From NCBI RefSeq assembly GCF_000381885.1, contig NZ_KB907209.1:144737-208736 (forward strand): a stretch of 64,000 nucleotides of DNA. Direction: 5' to 3'. The notes below the pieces were generated by a model that was not told the origin of the DNA, did no database searches, and saw only the letters and a list, made by a program, of their open reading frames with translations. A program made the translations under genes and the position numbers. Below are positions 56,558 through 64,000 of the stretch, piece after piece. The stretch is from Actinomadura atramentaria DSM 43919 (GTDB taxonomy: Bacteria; Actinomycetota; Actinomycetes; Streptosporangiales; Streptosporangiaceae). Each line of letters starts with the position of its first letter. Within the stretch, counting starts at the first letter, position 1.

Positions 56558-58320
56558 CCGCGCACCGGGCCGCGCGTCGGGCCGCGGGTCGGGTCGCGCA
56601 CCGGGCCGCGCACCGGGTCGCGCACCGGGTCGCGGGTCGGGTCGCGCACCGGGCCGCGCATCGGGTCGCGCGTCGGGCCGCGCACCGGGCCGCGCGTCGG
56701 GCCGCGCCCCGGGTCGCGCGTCGGGTCGACGAGGACGCCCGGGTTCAGCACGCCCGCCGGGTCGAGCGCGGCCTTCGCCGCGCGCAGCGCGGCCGCGAAC
56801 GGGTCCGGCCGCTGCCGGTCGTACCAGGGCCGGTGGTCGCGGCCGACCGCGTGGTGGTGGGTGATCGTGCCGCCGGACGCGTCGACGGCCTCGGACACGG
56901 CCGCCTTGATCTCGTCCCACTGGGCGAGGAGCCCGTCCCAGCGGCCCGCCGCGTAGACGCCGAAGTAGGGCGCGGGGCCGTCCGGGTAGACGTGGGTGAA
57001 CCGGCACGTCGTGATCCCGGTCGCGCCGACCGCGCGCATCGCGGCGTCGGCGGCGGCGAGGACGGCGGCGCGCAGCGCCGGGTAGCGGTCCCACGTGCAG
57101 GCCGTTTCGAACGTTTCCACGATCATGCCGTGGGCGGCGAGCGCGTCCCGCTGGTAGGGCATCCGCAGGAACGACGACCGCCACGTGTCCGCAGCCGACG
57201 CGCCGCCCCGCGCGGCGGCGTCCGGGCCGGTGTCGCGGCGGGCCTCGGCCCGTCCGCCGTGGTCCGCGCACAGCTCCAGCGCCCGGTCCAGCCGCGCCCC
57301 GACCGGGTGGTCGGCGGACTCGAACCCGAGCACGAGCACCCCGCCGCCGCTCGCCGTCCCCGCGTTCAGGAACGCCTCGTTCGGGTCCAGCAGACGGCAG
57401 TTCGCCGGGAACAGCCCGGACTGCGCGACCGCGCGCGTCGCCTCGACGGCCCGGCCGTGGTCCTCGAACAGCACGGACGCGCCCGCGCGGAACCGCGGCC
57501 GCTCCTGCAGCCGCATCCACGCCTCGGTGATGACGCCCAGCGCGCCCTCCGAGCCGAGGAACATCCGGTCCGGCGACGGCCCCGCGCCCGAGCCGGGCAG
57601 CCGCCGCGACTCCGCGACGCCCGCCGGCGTGACGACGCGCAGCGACTCCACCAGGTCGTCGATGTGCGTGTAGAGCGTCGCGTAGTGGCCGCCCGCGCGC
57701 GTCGCGAGCCAGCCGCCGAGCGTGGAGAACTCGAACGACTGCGGGAAGTGCCGCAGCGTCAGGCCGTGCGGGCGCAGCGCGTCCTCCAGCGCGGGGCCGG
57801 GGATTCCGGCCTGGATTCGGGCGGCGCGGCTCGTCCGGTCGATCTCCAGGACGCGGTCGAGCCGCCCGACGTCGAGGCTGACCGCGCCCGCGTAGCCGGT
57901 GACGCGCGGCTCGACGCCGCCGACGACCGACGTCCCGCCGCCGTACGGGACGACGGCGACGCCCGCGCCGCCGCACCAGTCCAGGACGGCCGCGACGTCG
58001 TCCCCGGTCCGCGGCCGGACGACCAGGTCGGGGACGTGCCGCAGCTCGCCGCGCAGGTTCCGGACGACGTCGCGGAACGCCCGGCCGTGCGCGTGCGCCG
58101 CGCGGTCGGCGACGTCCGCCGAGCACAGCGCGGCGAGCGCGGGCGGCGGCGCGACGCGCGGCGCGGGCAGGGCGAGCGACGCGACGTCGGGCGGCGCGTG
58201 GTCGGTCAGGTCGGCGTCGGGCAGCAGCGCGGCGACCCGCCCGACCAGTTCGGCGCGTTCCCGCCCGGCGACCGCGTCCTCGACGTTGCCCCAGCCCCAC
58301 CACGACCGCGTGCCCGCCAT
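56554..58320 (-). CDS. FAD-binding oxidase, alkylglycerone-phosphate synthase-like
   Basis: Flavoprotein of 588 aa of the PCMH/FAD-oxidase C type. The FAD region is VVPYGGGTSVVGGVEPRV, with SFEFSTLGGWLATRAGGHYA and the cap LGSEGALGVITEAWM; ITHHHAVGRDHRPW near the C-terminus is the His-rich active site of alkyldihydroxyacetonephosphate synthases (ether lipid synthesis) and their actinobacterial relatives. The last 56 residues are a tetrapeptide run of the Arg-Asp/Gly-Pro-x type, coded by 12-bp repeats, absent from the family's usual end (NPGVLVDP). ATG 58320 lies ten bases from a 39-bp palindrome. Confidence 0.88.
   Translation of the reverse strand: MAGTRSWWGWGNVEDAVAGRERAELVGRVAALLPDADLTDHAPPDVASLALPAPRVAPPPALAALCSADVADRAAHAHGRAFRDVVRNLRGELRHVPDLVVRPRTGDDVAAVLDWCGGAGVAVVPYGGGTSVVGGVEPRVTGYAGAVSLDVGRLDRVLEIDRTSRAARIQAGIPGPALEDALRPHGLTLRHFPQSFEFSTLGGWLATRAGGHYATLYTHIDDLVESLRVVTPAGVAESRRLPGSGAGPSPDRMFLGSEGALGVITEAWMRLQERPRFRAGASVLFEDHGRAVEATRAVAQSGLFPANCRLLDPNEAFLNAGTASGGGVLVLGFESADHPVGARLDRALELCADHGGRAEARRDTGPDAAARGGASAADTWRSSFLRMPYQRDALAAHGMIVETFETACTWDRYPALRAAVLAAADAAMRAVGATGITTCRFTHVYPDGPAPYFGVYAAGRWDGLLAQWDEIKAAVSEAVDASGGTITHHHAVGRDHRPWYDRQRPDPFAAALRAAKAALDPAGVLNPGVLVDPTRDPGRGPTRGPVRGPTRDPMRGPVRDPTRDPVRDPVRGPVRDPTRGPTRGPVRG
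56561..56728. repeat. Fourteen tandem 12-bp repeats in the oxidase 3' end
   Basis: Fourteen contiguous units on the consensus CGCRYCGGGYCG. On the minus strand they encode a run of Arg-(Asp/Gly)-Pro-(Thr/Val) tetrapeptides at the oxidase C-terminus. The units differ at only a few positions, mostly first-base and spacer changes, which suggests recent slippage expansion; copy number probably varies among strains. Confidence 0.9.
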
Positions 58321-58330
58321 CGGCCCTCCT

Positions 58331-58369
58331 CGAATTGACCGGACGGTAACTTACCGTCCGGTCAATTCG
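58331..58369. promoter_or_regulatory. 39-bp perfect palindrome, probable TetR operator
   Basis: Left arm CGAATTGACCGGACGGTAA, one central base, then its exact reverse complement. It ends ten bases upstream of the oxidase ATG and is far longer than needed for one TetR dimer, so it may hold two dimers. The TetR protein at the end of the same operon is the likely binder. It could also act as a terminator for the sugar-transport operon that ends at 58383. Confidence 0.75.
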
Positions 58370-58382
58370 GGTGTCCAGCCGG

Positions 58383-59207
58383 TCACTTCACCGATCCGGC
58401 GGTCAGCCCGCCGATCAGGTACCGCTCGACCAGCGCGAACAGCACCACGACCGGGATGATCGCGATGAGCGACGTCGCGAACAGGTACTGCCAGTGCTCC
58501 TGGTACTGCGTGACGAACGACGGGATCGCGACCGTCAGCGGTTTGCGGTTGTCCGAGACCGACACCGTCAGCGCCACGATGTACTCGTTCCACGCGGCGA
58601 TGAACGTGTAGACCACGGCCGTCACCACACCGGGCATCGACACCGGCAGCGTGACGCGCAGCAGCGCGCCGATGCGGCCCGTCCCGTCCAGGAACGCGGC
58701 CTCCTCCAGCTCGCGCGGCACCGAGCTGAACGAGCCGTGCAGAATCCACACGCAGAACGGCAGGTTGAACGCCGCGTTCACCAGGATCAGTGCTTCCAGG
58801 GTGTCGGTCAGGTTCAGCATGACCGCCTCCCGGTAGACGCCGACGACCAGCGCGGTCGGCGCGAACATCTGCGTCACCAGCACGAGCACGAGGAACGCCC
58901 CGCGCCCCCTGAACCGGTTGCGCGCGGAGTAGTACGCGGCGGGCAGCGCGCACAGCAGCGTGAGCAGCGTCGAGCCGCCCGCGACGGTCAGCGACACCCG
59001 CAGGTTCGTCCACAGGGGCGCGGCCGTCCACACGTCCGTGAAGTTCGACCACTGCCAGTGCGACGGGACGTAGCCGCCCGGCGAGCGCGTCAGCTCGTGC
59101 TCGGGCTTCAACGCCGTCAACAGCATCTCGACGTAGGGGGCCAGGAAGAACAGCGCGACGAGCCAGCCGACCCCGGCCAGCAGCGCGACCCGCCACCGCC
59201 GGGTCAC
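58383..59207 (-). CDS. Carbohydrate ABC transporter permease (second, MalG-like)
   Basis: Permease of 274 aa with six membrane helices, MalG type: WLVALFFLAPYVEMLLTALK at the start, EAA loop ELEEAAFLDGTGRIGALLRV and a terminal VVVLFALVERYLIGGLTAGS. GTG 59207 overlaps the stop of the first permease (GTGA). Works with the MalF-like permease and the lipoprotein encoded upstream; no ATPase gene is present, so a shared MsiK-type ATPase is needed. A 39-bp palindrome follows the stop by 14 bases. Confidence 0.93.
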   Translation of the reverse strand: MTRRWRVALLAGVGWLVALFFLAPYVEMLLTALKPEHELTRSPGGYVPSHWQWSNFTDVWTAAPLWTNLRVSLTVAGGSTLLTLLCALPAAYYSARNRFRGRGAFLVLVLVTQMFAPTALVVGVYREAVMLNLTDTLEALILVNAAFNLPFCVWILHGSFSSVPRELEEAAFLDGTGRIGALLRVTLPVSMPGVVTAVVYTFIAAWNEYIVALTVSVSDNRKPLTVAIPSFVTQYQEHWQYLFATSLIAIIPVVVLFALVERYLIGGLTAGSVK

Positions 59208-60142
59208 GACGTCGCCCCCGAGCGGCGGGCCGCGCGCAGGTACAGCGCGACCATGAACAGCACGAGCGCGAAGTTGACGACGGCCATCGCGGCCGACTCG
59301 CCGACGTGCTGGTCGAAGAAGGCGATCTTGTAGGTGAACGTGGTCGAGGTGTCCGTGGCGTGCTGGGGGCCGCCCTGGGTCATCGACCAGATGATCGGGA
59401 AGTTGTTGAACACGTTGATGCAGTTGATGATCGTTCCGATGAGCAGGGCGGGACGCAGCAGCGGCAGCGTGATCCGCAGATAGGTCGTCCAGCCGGACGC
59501 GCCGTCCACCCGCGCCGCCTCGTACACCTCCGGCGGGATGCTCTGCAGGCCCGCGAGGATCACGAACGACGTGAACGGCAGCGTCACGAAGACCGCGACG
59601 GCCATCATCCACGCCATCGCCTGGCCGGGGTGCGCGAGCCAGTTGACGGGCTCGTCCACCAGGCCGAGGTCGAGCAGCAGCCGGTTCACCACGCCCGAGT
59701 CGTTGTCGAGCATCCAGCGCCAGATCAGCGCCGTCATCAGCACCGACGCCGCCCACGGCACGATCACCGCCCACCGCACGACGCGGCGGCCGGGGAAGCG
59801 GGCGTTCAGCAACTGCCCGAGCGCGAGCGACAGGACGGTCGTGATCACGACGATCCCGACGACCCACAGCAGCGTCCGCAGCAGCACGGCGCCGAGATCA
59901 GGCTCGTCGAACAGGTCCTTGTAGTTGCGCGTGCCCGCGCCGCCGAGCGTCGCGCCCGACGAGCTGATGGCCAGGAACGACGTCCGCACCATCTCCACGA
60001 CGGGCCACAGCACGACCGCGCCGATCAGCAGCAGCGCGGGCGCGAGCCACGGCAGCGGGGCCAGCAGCACGCGCAGCCGGGCGAGGAGCCGCGCGGGCCG
60101 GGACGCCGGAGCGCCCCGGCCCGCGATCGAGACGCCGTCCAC
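59204..60142 (-). CDS. Carbohydrate ABC transporter permease (first, MalF-like)
   Basis: Permease of 312 aa, MalF type: an N-terminal Arg-rich stretch, WLAPALLLIGAVVLWPVVEM, a substrate-binding periplasmic loop (FLAISSSGATLGGAGTRNYK), and the EAA loop EVYEAARVDGASGWTTYLRI. It starts with GTG 60142, directly abutting the TGA of the binding-protein gene. It forms the channel with the next permease. Confidence 0.93.
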   Translation of the reverse strand: MDGVSIAGRGAPASRPARLLARLRVLLAPLPWLAPALLLIGAVVLWPVVEMVRTSFLAISSSGATLGGAGTRNYKDLFDEPDLGAVLLRTLLWVVGIVVITTVLSLALGQLLNARFPGRRVVRWAVIVPWAASVLMTALIWRWMLDNDSGVVNRLLLDLGLVDEPVNWLAHPGQAMAWMMAVAVFVTLPFTSFVILAGLQSIPPEVYEAARVDGASGWTTYLRITLPLLRPALLIGTIINCINVFNNFPIIWSMTQGGPQHATDTSTTFTYKIAFFDQHVGESAAMAVVNFALVLFMVALYLRAARRSGATS

Positions 60143-61390
60143 TCAGCCGGCCTTCTCGGCCGTCTGCTGGATGCCGTCCAGGACCTTCTTCGGGTCGCCG
60201 TTCGCGACGGCCGCGCCGAGGTCCTGCTTCACCGCGCCCGCGACGGCCGACCAAGCGGGGTTGCCGGTCGGCGCGAACTGCGACGTGGGCAGGGCGTCCA
60301 CGAACTGCTTCATGTACGGGTCGGCGCTGAGCGCGTCCCCGGCCGACTTCGTGACCGGCAGGAAGCCCTCCAGCTTGAGGAACTTCGAGCTGTTCTCGGC
60401 GCTGTAGAAGAAGTCGAGGAAACGGCGGACCGCCTCCTTGTTCTTCCCGCCGTCCCGCTTGAACGCGGCGAGGACGTCCATGACGCCGAGCGTGTCGTGG
60501 CTGGAACCGTTCTTGCTCGGCAGCGGCGCGACCCCGAAATTGAGGTTCTTGTTCGCCGGGTCGATGAATCCGGCCTTGGTGAACGGGCCGCCGATCGCCA
60601 TTCCGATCCGGCCCTGCGCGAACTGGTTGAAGACCTTCGCGCGGTCGGTGGTCTCCGGGTTCGGCTGCGTGACGCCGGACTTGGTGAGGTCCCGCAGGAA
60701 CGTGAGCGTCTCGACGTTGGCCTTCTGGTTGATCGCCCACTTCCCGGACGAGTCCACCCAGCCGCCGCCGTTGTTCATCGCCCAGGAGTAGAACTCCGCC
60801 TGCGCCTCCTCGGGGCCGAGCGGCAGGCCGTAGCCGGTCGCGCCCGCCGCCTTGATCTTCTGCGCGTCGGCCTGGACCTCGGCCCAGCTCGCCGGCGGCT
60901 TGTCGATCTTCGCCTTGGCGAAAAGGTCCTTGTTGTAGAACAGCAGCCGCGCGCTGGAGATGAACGGCAGCCCGTACTGCGCGCCCTGGTACTGGGCCTG
61001 CTTGACGAACGTCGGGGTGAAGTCGCTCAGGACCTGCGGCGAGACGACCTCCTCCGCCTTGTAGATCAGCCCGTCGCGGGCGAAGTCGGAGAAGGCGTTG
61101 TAGTTGAGGACGTCGGGAGCCTGCTTGGTCTGGACGTAGGTCTTGACCTTGCGGTCCATCTGCTCCCAGTCGACCATTTCCAGGTTGACCTTGTAGCCGG
61201 GGTTCTTGGCCTCGAAGTCCTTGATGAGGCCGTCCCAGTAGCCCTTGGTGTTGTCGTCGTAGATCGCGGCGACGAACCGGATCGTCTTTCCGGACGAGTC
61301 GTCGCCCGACGAGCTTCCCTTGCCGCATCCCGTCAGGGCGAGGGCCAGCGACAGGCCCACGGCGGTGGCGCCGGCGAACTGCTTTCTCAC
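60143..61390 (-). CDS. Sugar ABC transporter solute-binding lipoprotein
   Basis: Extracellular solute-binding protein, family 1, 415 aa. Signal and lipobox AVGLSLALALTGCGKGSSS; mature domain with FVAAIYDDNTKGYWDGLIKD, APDVLNYNAFSDFARDGLIY and a C-terminal Trp-containing hinge (NPAWSAVAGAVKQDL). The substrate class is a sugar or oligosaccharide. GTG 61390 has GGCGGAGC upstream. It heads a three-gene importer operon; the upstream region carries several GGTCCGG elements and palindromes. Confidence 0.92.
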   Translation of the reverse strand: MRKQFAGATAVGLSLALALTGCGKGSSSGDDSSGKTIRFVAAIYDDNTKGYWDGLIKDFEAKNPGYKVNLEMVDWEQMDRKVKTYVQTKQAPDVLNYNAFSDFARDGLIYKAEEVVSPQVLSDFTPTFVKQAQYQGAQYGLPFISSARLLFYNKDLFAKAKIDKPPASWAEVQADAQKIKAAGATGYGLPLGPEEAQAEFYSWAMNNGGGWVDSSGKWAINQKANVETLTFLRDLTKSGVTQPNPETTDRAKVFNQFAQGRIGMAIGGPFTKAGFIDPANKNLNFGVAPLPSKNGSSHDTLGVMDVLAAFKRDGGKNKEAVRRFLDFFYSAENSSKFLKLEGFLPVTKSAGDALSADPYMKQFVDALPTSQFAPTGNPAWSAVAGAVKQDLGAAVANGDPKKVLDGIQQTAEKAG

Positions 61391-61561
61391 GTGCTCCGCC
61401 TCTCTCAACGACACGGTGGACGTGTCTGTTTTCCCCCTTTTCTATGGCCCGGTCCGAAAACCGAGGCCCGACCTCTTCAGCGCGCGGTAAGGTCAGCACG
61501 GGCCGCCCGCCTCCGCGTTCCCCGGGAAATCCGGCGGTCCGTACAGCCCCGAACATAAGAG

Positions 61562-61575
61562 CCGGTCCGGACCGG
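61562..61575. promoter_or_regulatory. Palindrome and spaced repeats upstream of the sugar importer
   Basis: CCGGTCC followed by its exact reverse complement, about 170 bases upstream of the binding-protein gene. The GGTCCGG core recurs at 61612-61645 in two direct copies spaced 22 bases. Likely repressor or activator sites for the importer operon; the binder is not known. Confidence 0.4.
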
Positions 61576-61876
61576 TTCAAGGCTCGATTTCCAACCGTTA
61601 TTGAACGGGCGACTGGTCCGGTCCGCACGCTGGACTGGTCCGGTCGCCGGGTGCTTCACCGGGGACCGGCCGGACGCCCCCGAGCGGCGGCGAACCAAGG
61701 TAAAAAGGACGCTAACCTCGCGCTGATCCGCGTCTTATCCGGTCTGTCCTAGCGTGTCCGGTGGACGGACGGGCCGCCGCACCACCTCCGGGCTGCTTTC
61801 TGGGGTTGGGAGCCGGGCGGAGACGGCGGCCCGTCCGTGCGCGGGTGGCCCCGGACGCCTGCGGGGGCCGGGGCCG

Positions 61877-61908
61877 CACCGGTTCTCAGCACCGGTTCTC
61901 AGCACCGG
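61877..61908. repeat. 13-bp tandem repeat near the end of the kinase gene
   Basis: CACCGGTTCTCAG occurs twice in tandem, followed by a partial copy. It abuts the 3' end of the histidine kinase gene (stop at 61910). No function apparent. Confidence 0.7.
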
Positions 61909-61909
61909 G

Positions 61910-63193
61910 TCAGGCGTCGCGCGTCGCGGGCAGCAGCAGCGTGAAGATCGGCGGCGCGGGCCGCCGCAGCACCAGCCGCCCGCCCTCCGCCTCGGCCAGC
62001 GACCGCGCGAGCGCCAGCCCGATCCCGTGCCCGGCCTCCGACGCGCCCCGCCGGGTGAACACGTCGTCCTCGGAGTCGGTGATGCCCGGCCCCTCGTCGG
62101 CGACGTCGAACGCCAGCCCGCCCCCGATGTCGCTGGCCTCCACGGTGATCGCGCCGCCGCCGTGCTCGCGCGCGTTGTCGACGAGCACGTCCAGGATCTG
62201 CCGCACCGCCGACGTCTTCACGTGGACGGACGGCAGCGGCCCCTGCACGGTCGTCGTCAGCGGCAGCCCCTCCCAGCGGGCGCGCAGCTCGTCCAGCAGC
62301 GCCGGGACGTCCAGCGGCTCGCGGTCCGGCCCCGCGTCGCGGGCGAGCAGCAGCAGGTCGTCGATGATGTCGCGCATCCGCTCGCCGCGCCGCACCGCCG
62401 TCCGCGCCGCCGACCGCAGGTCCGCGCCGGGCCGCTCCAGCGCCGCCTCCAGCCCGAGCAGCAGGCCGGTCAGCGGCGTGCGGAGCTGGTGGGAGACGTC
62501 CGCGCTGAACGCCCGCTCGCGCTCCAGCAGCGAGCCGAGGCGGCGCGCGGTCACCTCCAGCGCGCGGCCCGCCGCGTCCGCCTCGCGCAGCCCGGACGGC
62601 TGCGCGCGGACGGTGAAGTCGCCCGCGCCGAGCGCCTGCGCGGCGCGCGTCAGCCGTTCCAGCGGCCGGGCGAGCCGCCGCGACTGCTTCCACGCGACCC
62701 CGGCCGCCAGCCCGATGATCACCGCCGCGAACGCGCCCATCAGCAGCCACGCCCGCGTCGTCCGGGCCCGGACCGCCGACTCCGGCAGCGCGACCCGCAC
62801 CACCTCCGGCGGCCCGCCGCGCACCGCGACCGGCGCGGTGACGGCCAGCGCGCCCGCCTCGTCGGCCTGGTGCGAGCGGCCGTCGGCGGACGCGGCGGCG
62901 ACGCGGGACGTGCGCGGGCCGCCGCCGGACGCGCGCCGCCCGTCCGGCCGGTACAGCCCGACCGTCAGATGCGGGCTCAGCTCGCGGGGGAGCGGCGCCG
63001 CCCCCGTCCCGTCCGGCTCGACCGCCGCGACCCGCGCCGCGTCGCGCTCCAGCGTCGCGACGGCCTGCGCGCGGTACAGCAACTGCACCGCCACCGCGAG
63101 CGGGACGGCCAGCAGCACCACCGCGACCGCGGTGATGCCGGTGATCGTGACGAGCAGCCGCCGCCGCAGCGGCGTCCCCGGGGGTCGTTCCAT
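61910..63193 (-). CDS. Sensor histidine kinase (OmpR-partner type)
   Basis: Kinase of 427 aa. Two membrane helices (LLVTITGITAVAVVLLAVPL and AWLLMGAFAAVIIGLAAGVA) frame an extracellular sensor of about 110 residues; HAMP-like linker QSRRLARPLERLTRAAQALG; HisKA box with H235 (FSADVSHQLRTPLTGLLLGL); HATPase N-box RQILDVLVDNAREHG and G-boxes DEGPGI and GHGIGLALARSLA. ATG 63193 follows GGCGGAG. It is divergent from the OmpR-type regulator at 63341, an unusual layout for a kinase-regulator pair, though they remain the likely partners. Confidence 0.92.
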   Translation of the reverse strand: MERPPGTPLRRRLLVTITGITAVAVVLLAVPLAVAVQLLYRAQAVATLERDAARVAAVEPDGTGAAPLPRELSPHLTVGLYRPDGRRASGGGPRTSRVAAASADGRSHQADEAGALAVTAPVAVRGGPPEVVRVALPESAVRARTTRAWLLMGAFAAVIIGLAAGVAWKQSRRLARPLERLTRAAQALGAGDFTVRAQPSGLREADAAGRALEVTARRLGSLLERERAFSADVSHQLRTPLTGLLLGLEAALERPGADLRSAARTAVRRGERMRDIIDDLLLLARDAGPDREPLDVPALLDELRARWEGLPLTTTVQGPLPSVHVKTSAVRQILDVLVDNAREHGGGAITVEASDIGGGLAFDVADEGPGITDSEDDVFTRRGASEAGHGIGLALARSLAEAEGGRLVLRRPAPPIFTLLLPATRDA

Positions 63194-63340
63194 CTGCTCC
63201 GCCGCCGGTCCTTCGGGAGTGTTCGCGGGCCGCCCCGAGGATAGCGGCGGCGGCCGGGCGCCCGGACGGGCGTTAACCCACCGCTCACCTGGGCGCGGAT
63301 ATCGTGGCGGCGACCACGAGACCCCGGGGAGGACGCGCGC

Positions 63341-64000
63341 ATGACGGCGGGGCGGCTTCTCGTCGTCGAGGACGACGAGGTCATCGGCTCCGAGCTGGCC
63401 GAGGCGCTGACCGCGCAGGGCTACACGGCCGAGTGGGCGCCCGACGGCGCCGACGCGCTCGCCCGCGCGGCCGAGCGCGCCCCCGACCTGGTCCTGCTCG
63501 ACCTCGGCCTGCCCGACGTCGACGGCGTCACGCTCTGCCGCAAGCTGCGGACCCTCCTCCCGGACGCCGTGATCGTCGTGCTGACCGCCCGCACCCGCGA
63601 GTTCGAGGTCGTCGTCGCGCTCGACGCGGGCGCCGACGACTACCTCACCAAGCCGTTCCGGCTCACCGAGCTGATGGCGCGGCTCCGCGCGCACCTGCGG
63701 CGCAGCGGCGCGGCGCGCGGCCAGGAGCGGTTCCTGACGCGCGGCGGCCTGACGCTCGACCTGGCGGCGCGCCGCGCGACGTTCGACGGGACCGAACTCC
63801 GGTTGCGGCCCAAGGAGTTCGACCTGCTCGCGTGCCTGGCCGCCAACGCGGGCGAGGTCGTGACGCGCGAGACGCTGATCGACCGGGTGTGGGACGTCAA
63901 CTGGTTCGGTCCGACGAAGACCCTGGACGTCCACATCTCCGCGCTGCGCCGCAAGCTCGCCGAGCACGGCGCGGACCCGGCGTCGATCGCGACGCTGCGC
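63341..64000 (+). CDS. OmpR-family response regulator (3' partial)
   Basis: Response regulator, open at the window end after 220 codons. Receiver: D11/D12, phospho-acceptor D54 (LVLLDLGLPDVDG), LTARTREFE and Lys in YLTKPFRLTEL. The C-terminal OmpR/PhoB winged helix follows: LRLRPKEFDLLACLAANAGE, VTRETLIDRVWDVNWFGPTK, TLDVHISALRRKL. GGGGAGG precedes the ATG. It is divergent from its probable kinase, with 147 bases between. Only the last few residues are missing. Confidence 0.92.
   Translation, partial: MTAGRLLVVEDDEVIGSELAEALTAQGYTAEWAPDGADALARAAERAPDLVLLDLGLPDVDGVTLCRKLRTLLPDAVIVVLTARTREFEVVVALDAGADDYLTKPFRLTELMARLRAHLRRSGAARGQERFLTRGGLTLDLAARRATFDGTELRLRPKEFDLLACLAANAGEVVTRETLIDRVWDVNWFGPTKTLDVHISALRRKLAEHGADPASIATLR

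Larger units (their letters stand above)
61391..61909. other. Gene-free promoter region of the sugar importer operon
   Basis: About 520 bases without a supported gene. It holds a perfect 14-bp palindrome CCGGTCCGGACCGG at 61562-61575, a CCGTT/AACGG inverted repeat nearby (61594-61607), two ACTGGTCCGGTC copies at 61612-61623 and 61634-61645 (22 bases apart, two helical turns), an AT-rich patch around 61690-61740 and a tandem 13-bp repeat at 61877-61908. The first elements suit a LacI- or ROK-type sugar repressor; none is encoded nearby. Confidence 0.55.

Noticed and set aside
56561..56728. CRISPR-like repeat array
   Set aside because: Units are 12 bp without spacers, in frame inside a coding region; a slippage repeat, not CRISPR.
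1..64000. tRNA, rRNA or prophage genes
   Set aside because: Reading both strands, I saw no cloverleaf-like stretch, rRNA sequence, integrase or phage structural gene; a tRNAscan run would be needed to be certain.

Overview
The window is a very GC-rich, gene-dense bacterial chromosome segment. A WhiB4/WblA-type WhiB protein, a lysX-type lysyl-tRNA synthetase fused to an MprF-like domain, an LLM (F420-type) oxidoreductase, a Methyltransf_19 (DUF574) methyltransferase, a DUF6230/DUF6114 pair, many TetR regulators and PknB-type kinases point to a filamentous actinomycete, probably of the Actinomadura/Thermomonosporaceae type. The phylum is well supported; the family is inference. I saw no rRNA, tRNA, CRISPR array, insertion sequence or prophage.

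Layout. 1-1.4 kb: end of a polar amino acid ABC importer (permease, ATPase). 1.4-4.9 kb: minus-strand operon of a degenerate ABC ATPase, a YhgE/Pip membrane protein and a TetR regulator, behind a perfect 26-bp palindrome. 5-7.3 kb: methyltransferase, WhiB4/WblA-type regulator with a long upstream region, DoxX protein. 7.3-13.7 kb: lipid/steroid-like catabolic genes (thiolase plus DUF35, TetR, MFS/LysR pair, SDR, LLM oxidoreductase). 13.7-19.9 kb: HesB-like protein, metallo-hydrolase, HAD phosphatase, PspC protein, a 1006-aa protein that looks like a dead SF1 helicase, and MerR. 20-27 kb: SDR, a fusion of an AMP-binding C-terminal domain to a membrane domain, and a GNAT-ATP-grasp fusion translationally coupled to lysX. 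27-32 kb: three Ser/Thr kinases in tandem. 32-38 kb: DUF6114/DUF6230 pair, a stand-alone receiver protein, and a NarL-type two-component pair whose genes are separated by an Rpn/PD-(D/E)XK-like gene, a duplicated 3' fragment of it and a decayed gene. 38-45.5 kb: TetR regulators, a PucR-type regulator, an orphan degenerate ATPase, and a TetR / GPH-family transporter / sphingosine-phosphate-lyase-like operon. 45.6-51.3 kb: envelope genes, namely a D,D-carboxypeptidase with a roughly 860-residue Pro-rich cytoplasmic arm, and an ECF sigma factor followed by an LCP protein with an anti-sigma-like N-terminus. 51-58.3 kb: class V aminotransferase, GH114-like lipoprotein, VOC protein, P450/ferredoxin pair, small ADP-ribosylation/crystallin J1-like protein, and a TetR / alkylglycerone-phosphate-synthase-like operon under a 39-bp palindrome. 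58.4-64 kb: sugar ABC importer lacking its own ATPase, and a divergent OmpR-type two-component pair cut by the window end.

Many neighbours overlap by ATGA or GTGA (translational coupling). Several promoter-proximal palindromes look like TetR-family operators. The most distinctive candidates for undescribed biology are the lysX-coupled GNAT-ATP-grasp enzyme, the inactive-looking helicase, the transporter/S1P-lyase-like operon, the Pro-rich carboxypeptidase and the sigma-LCP pair.
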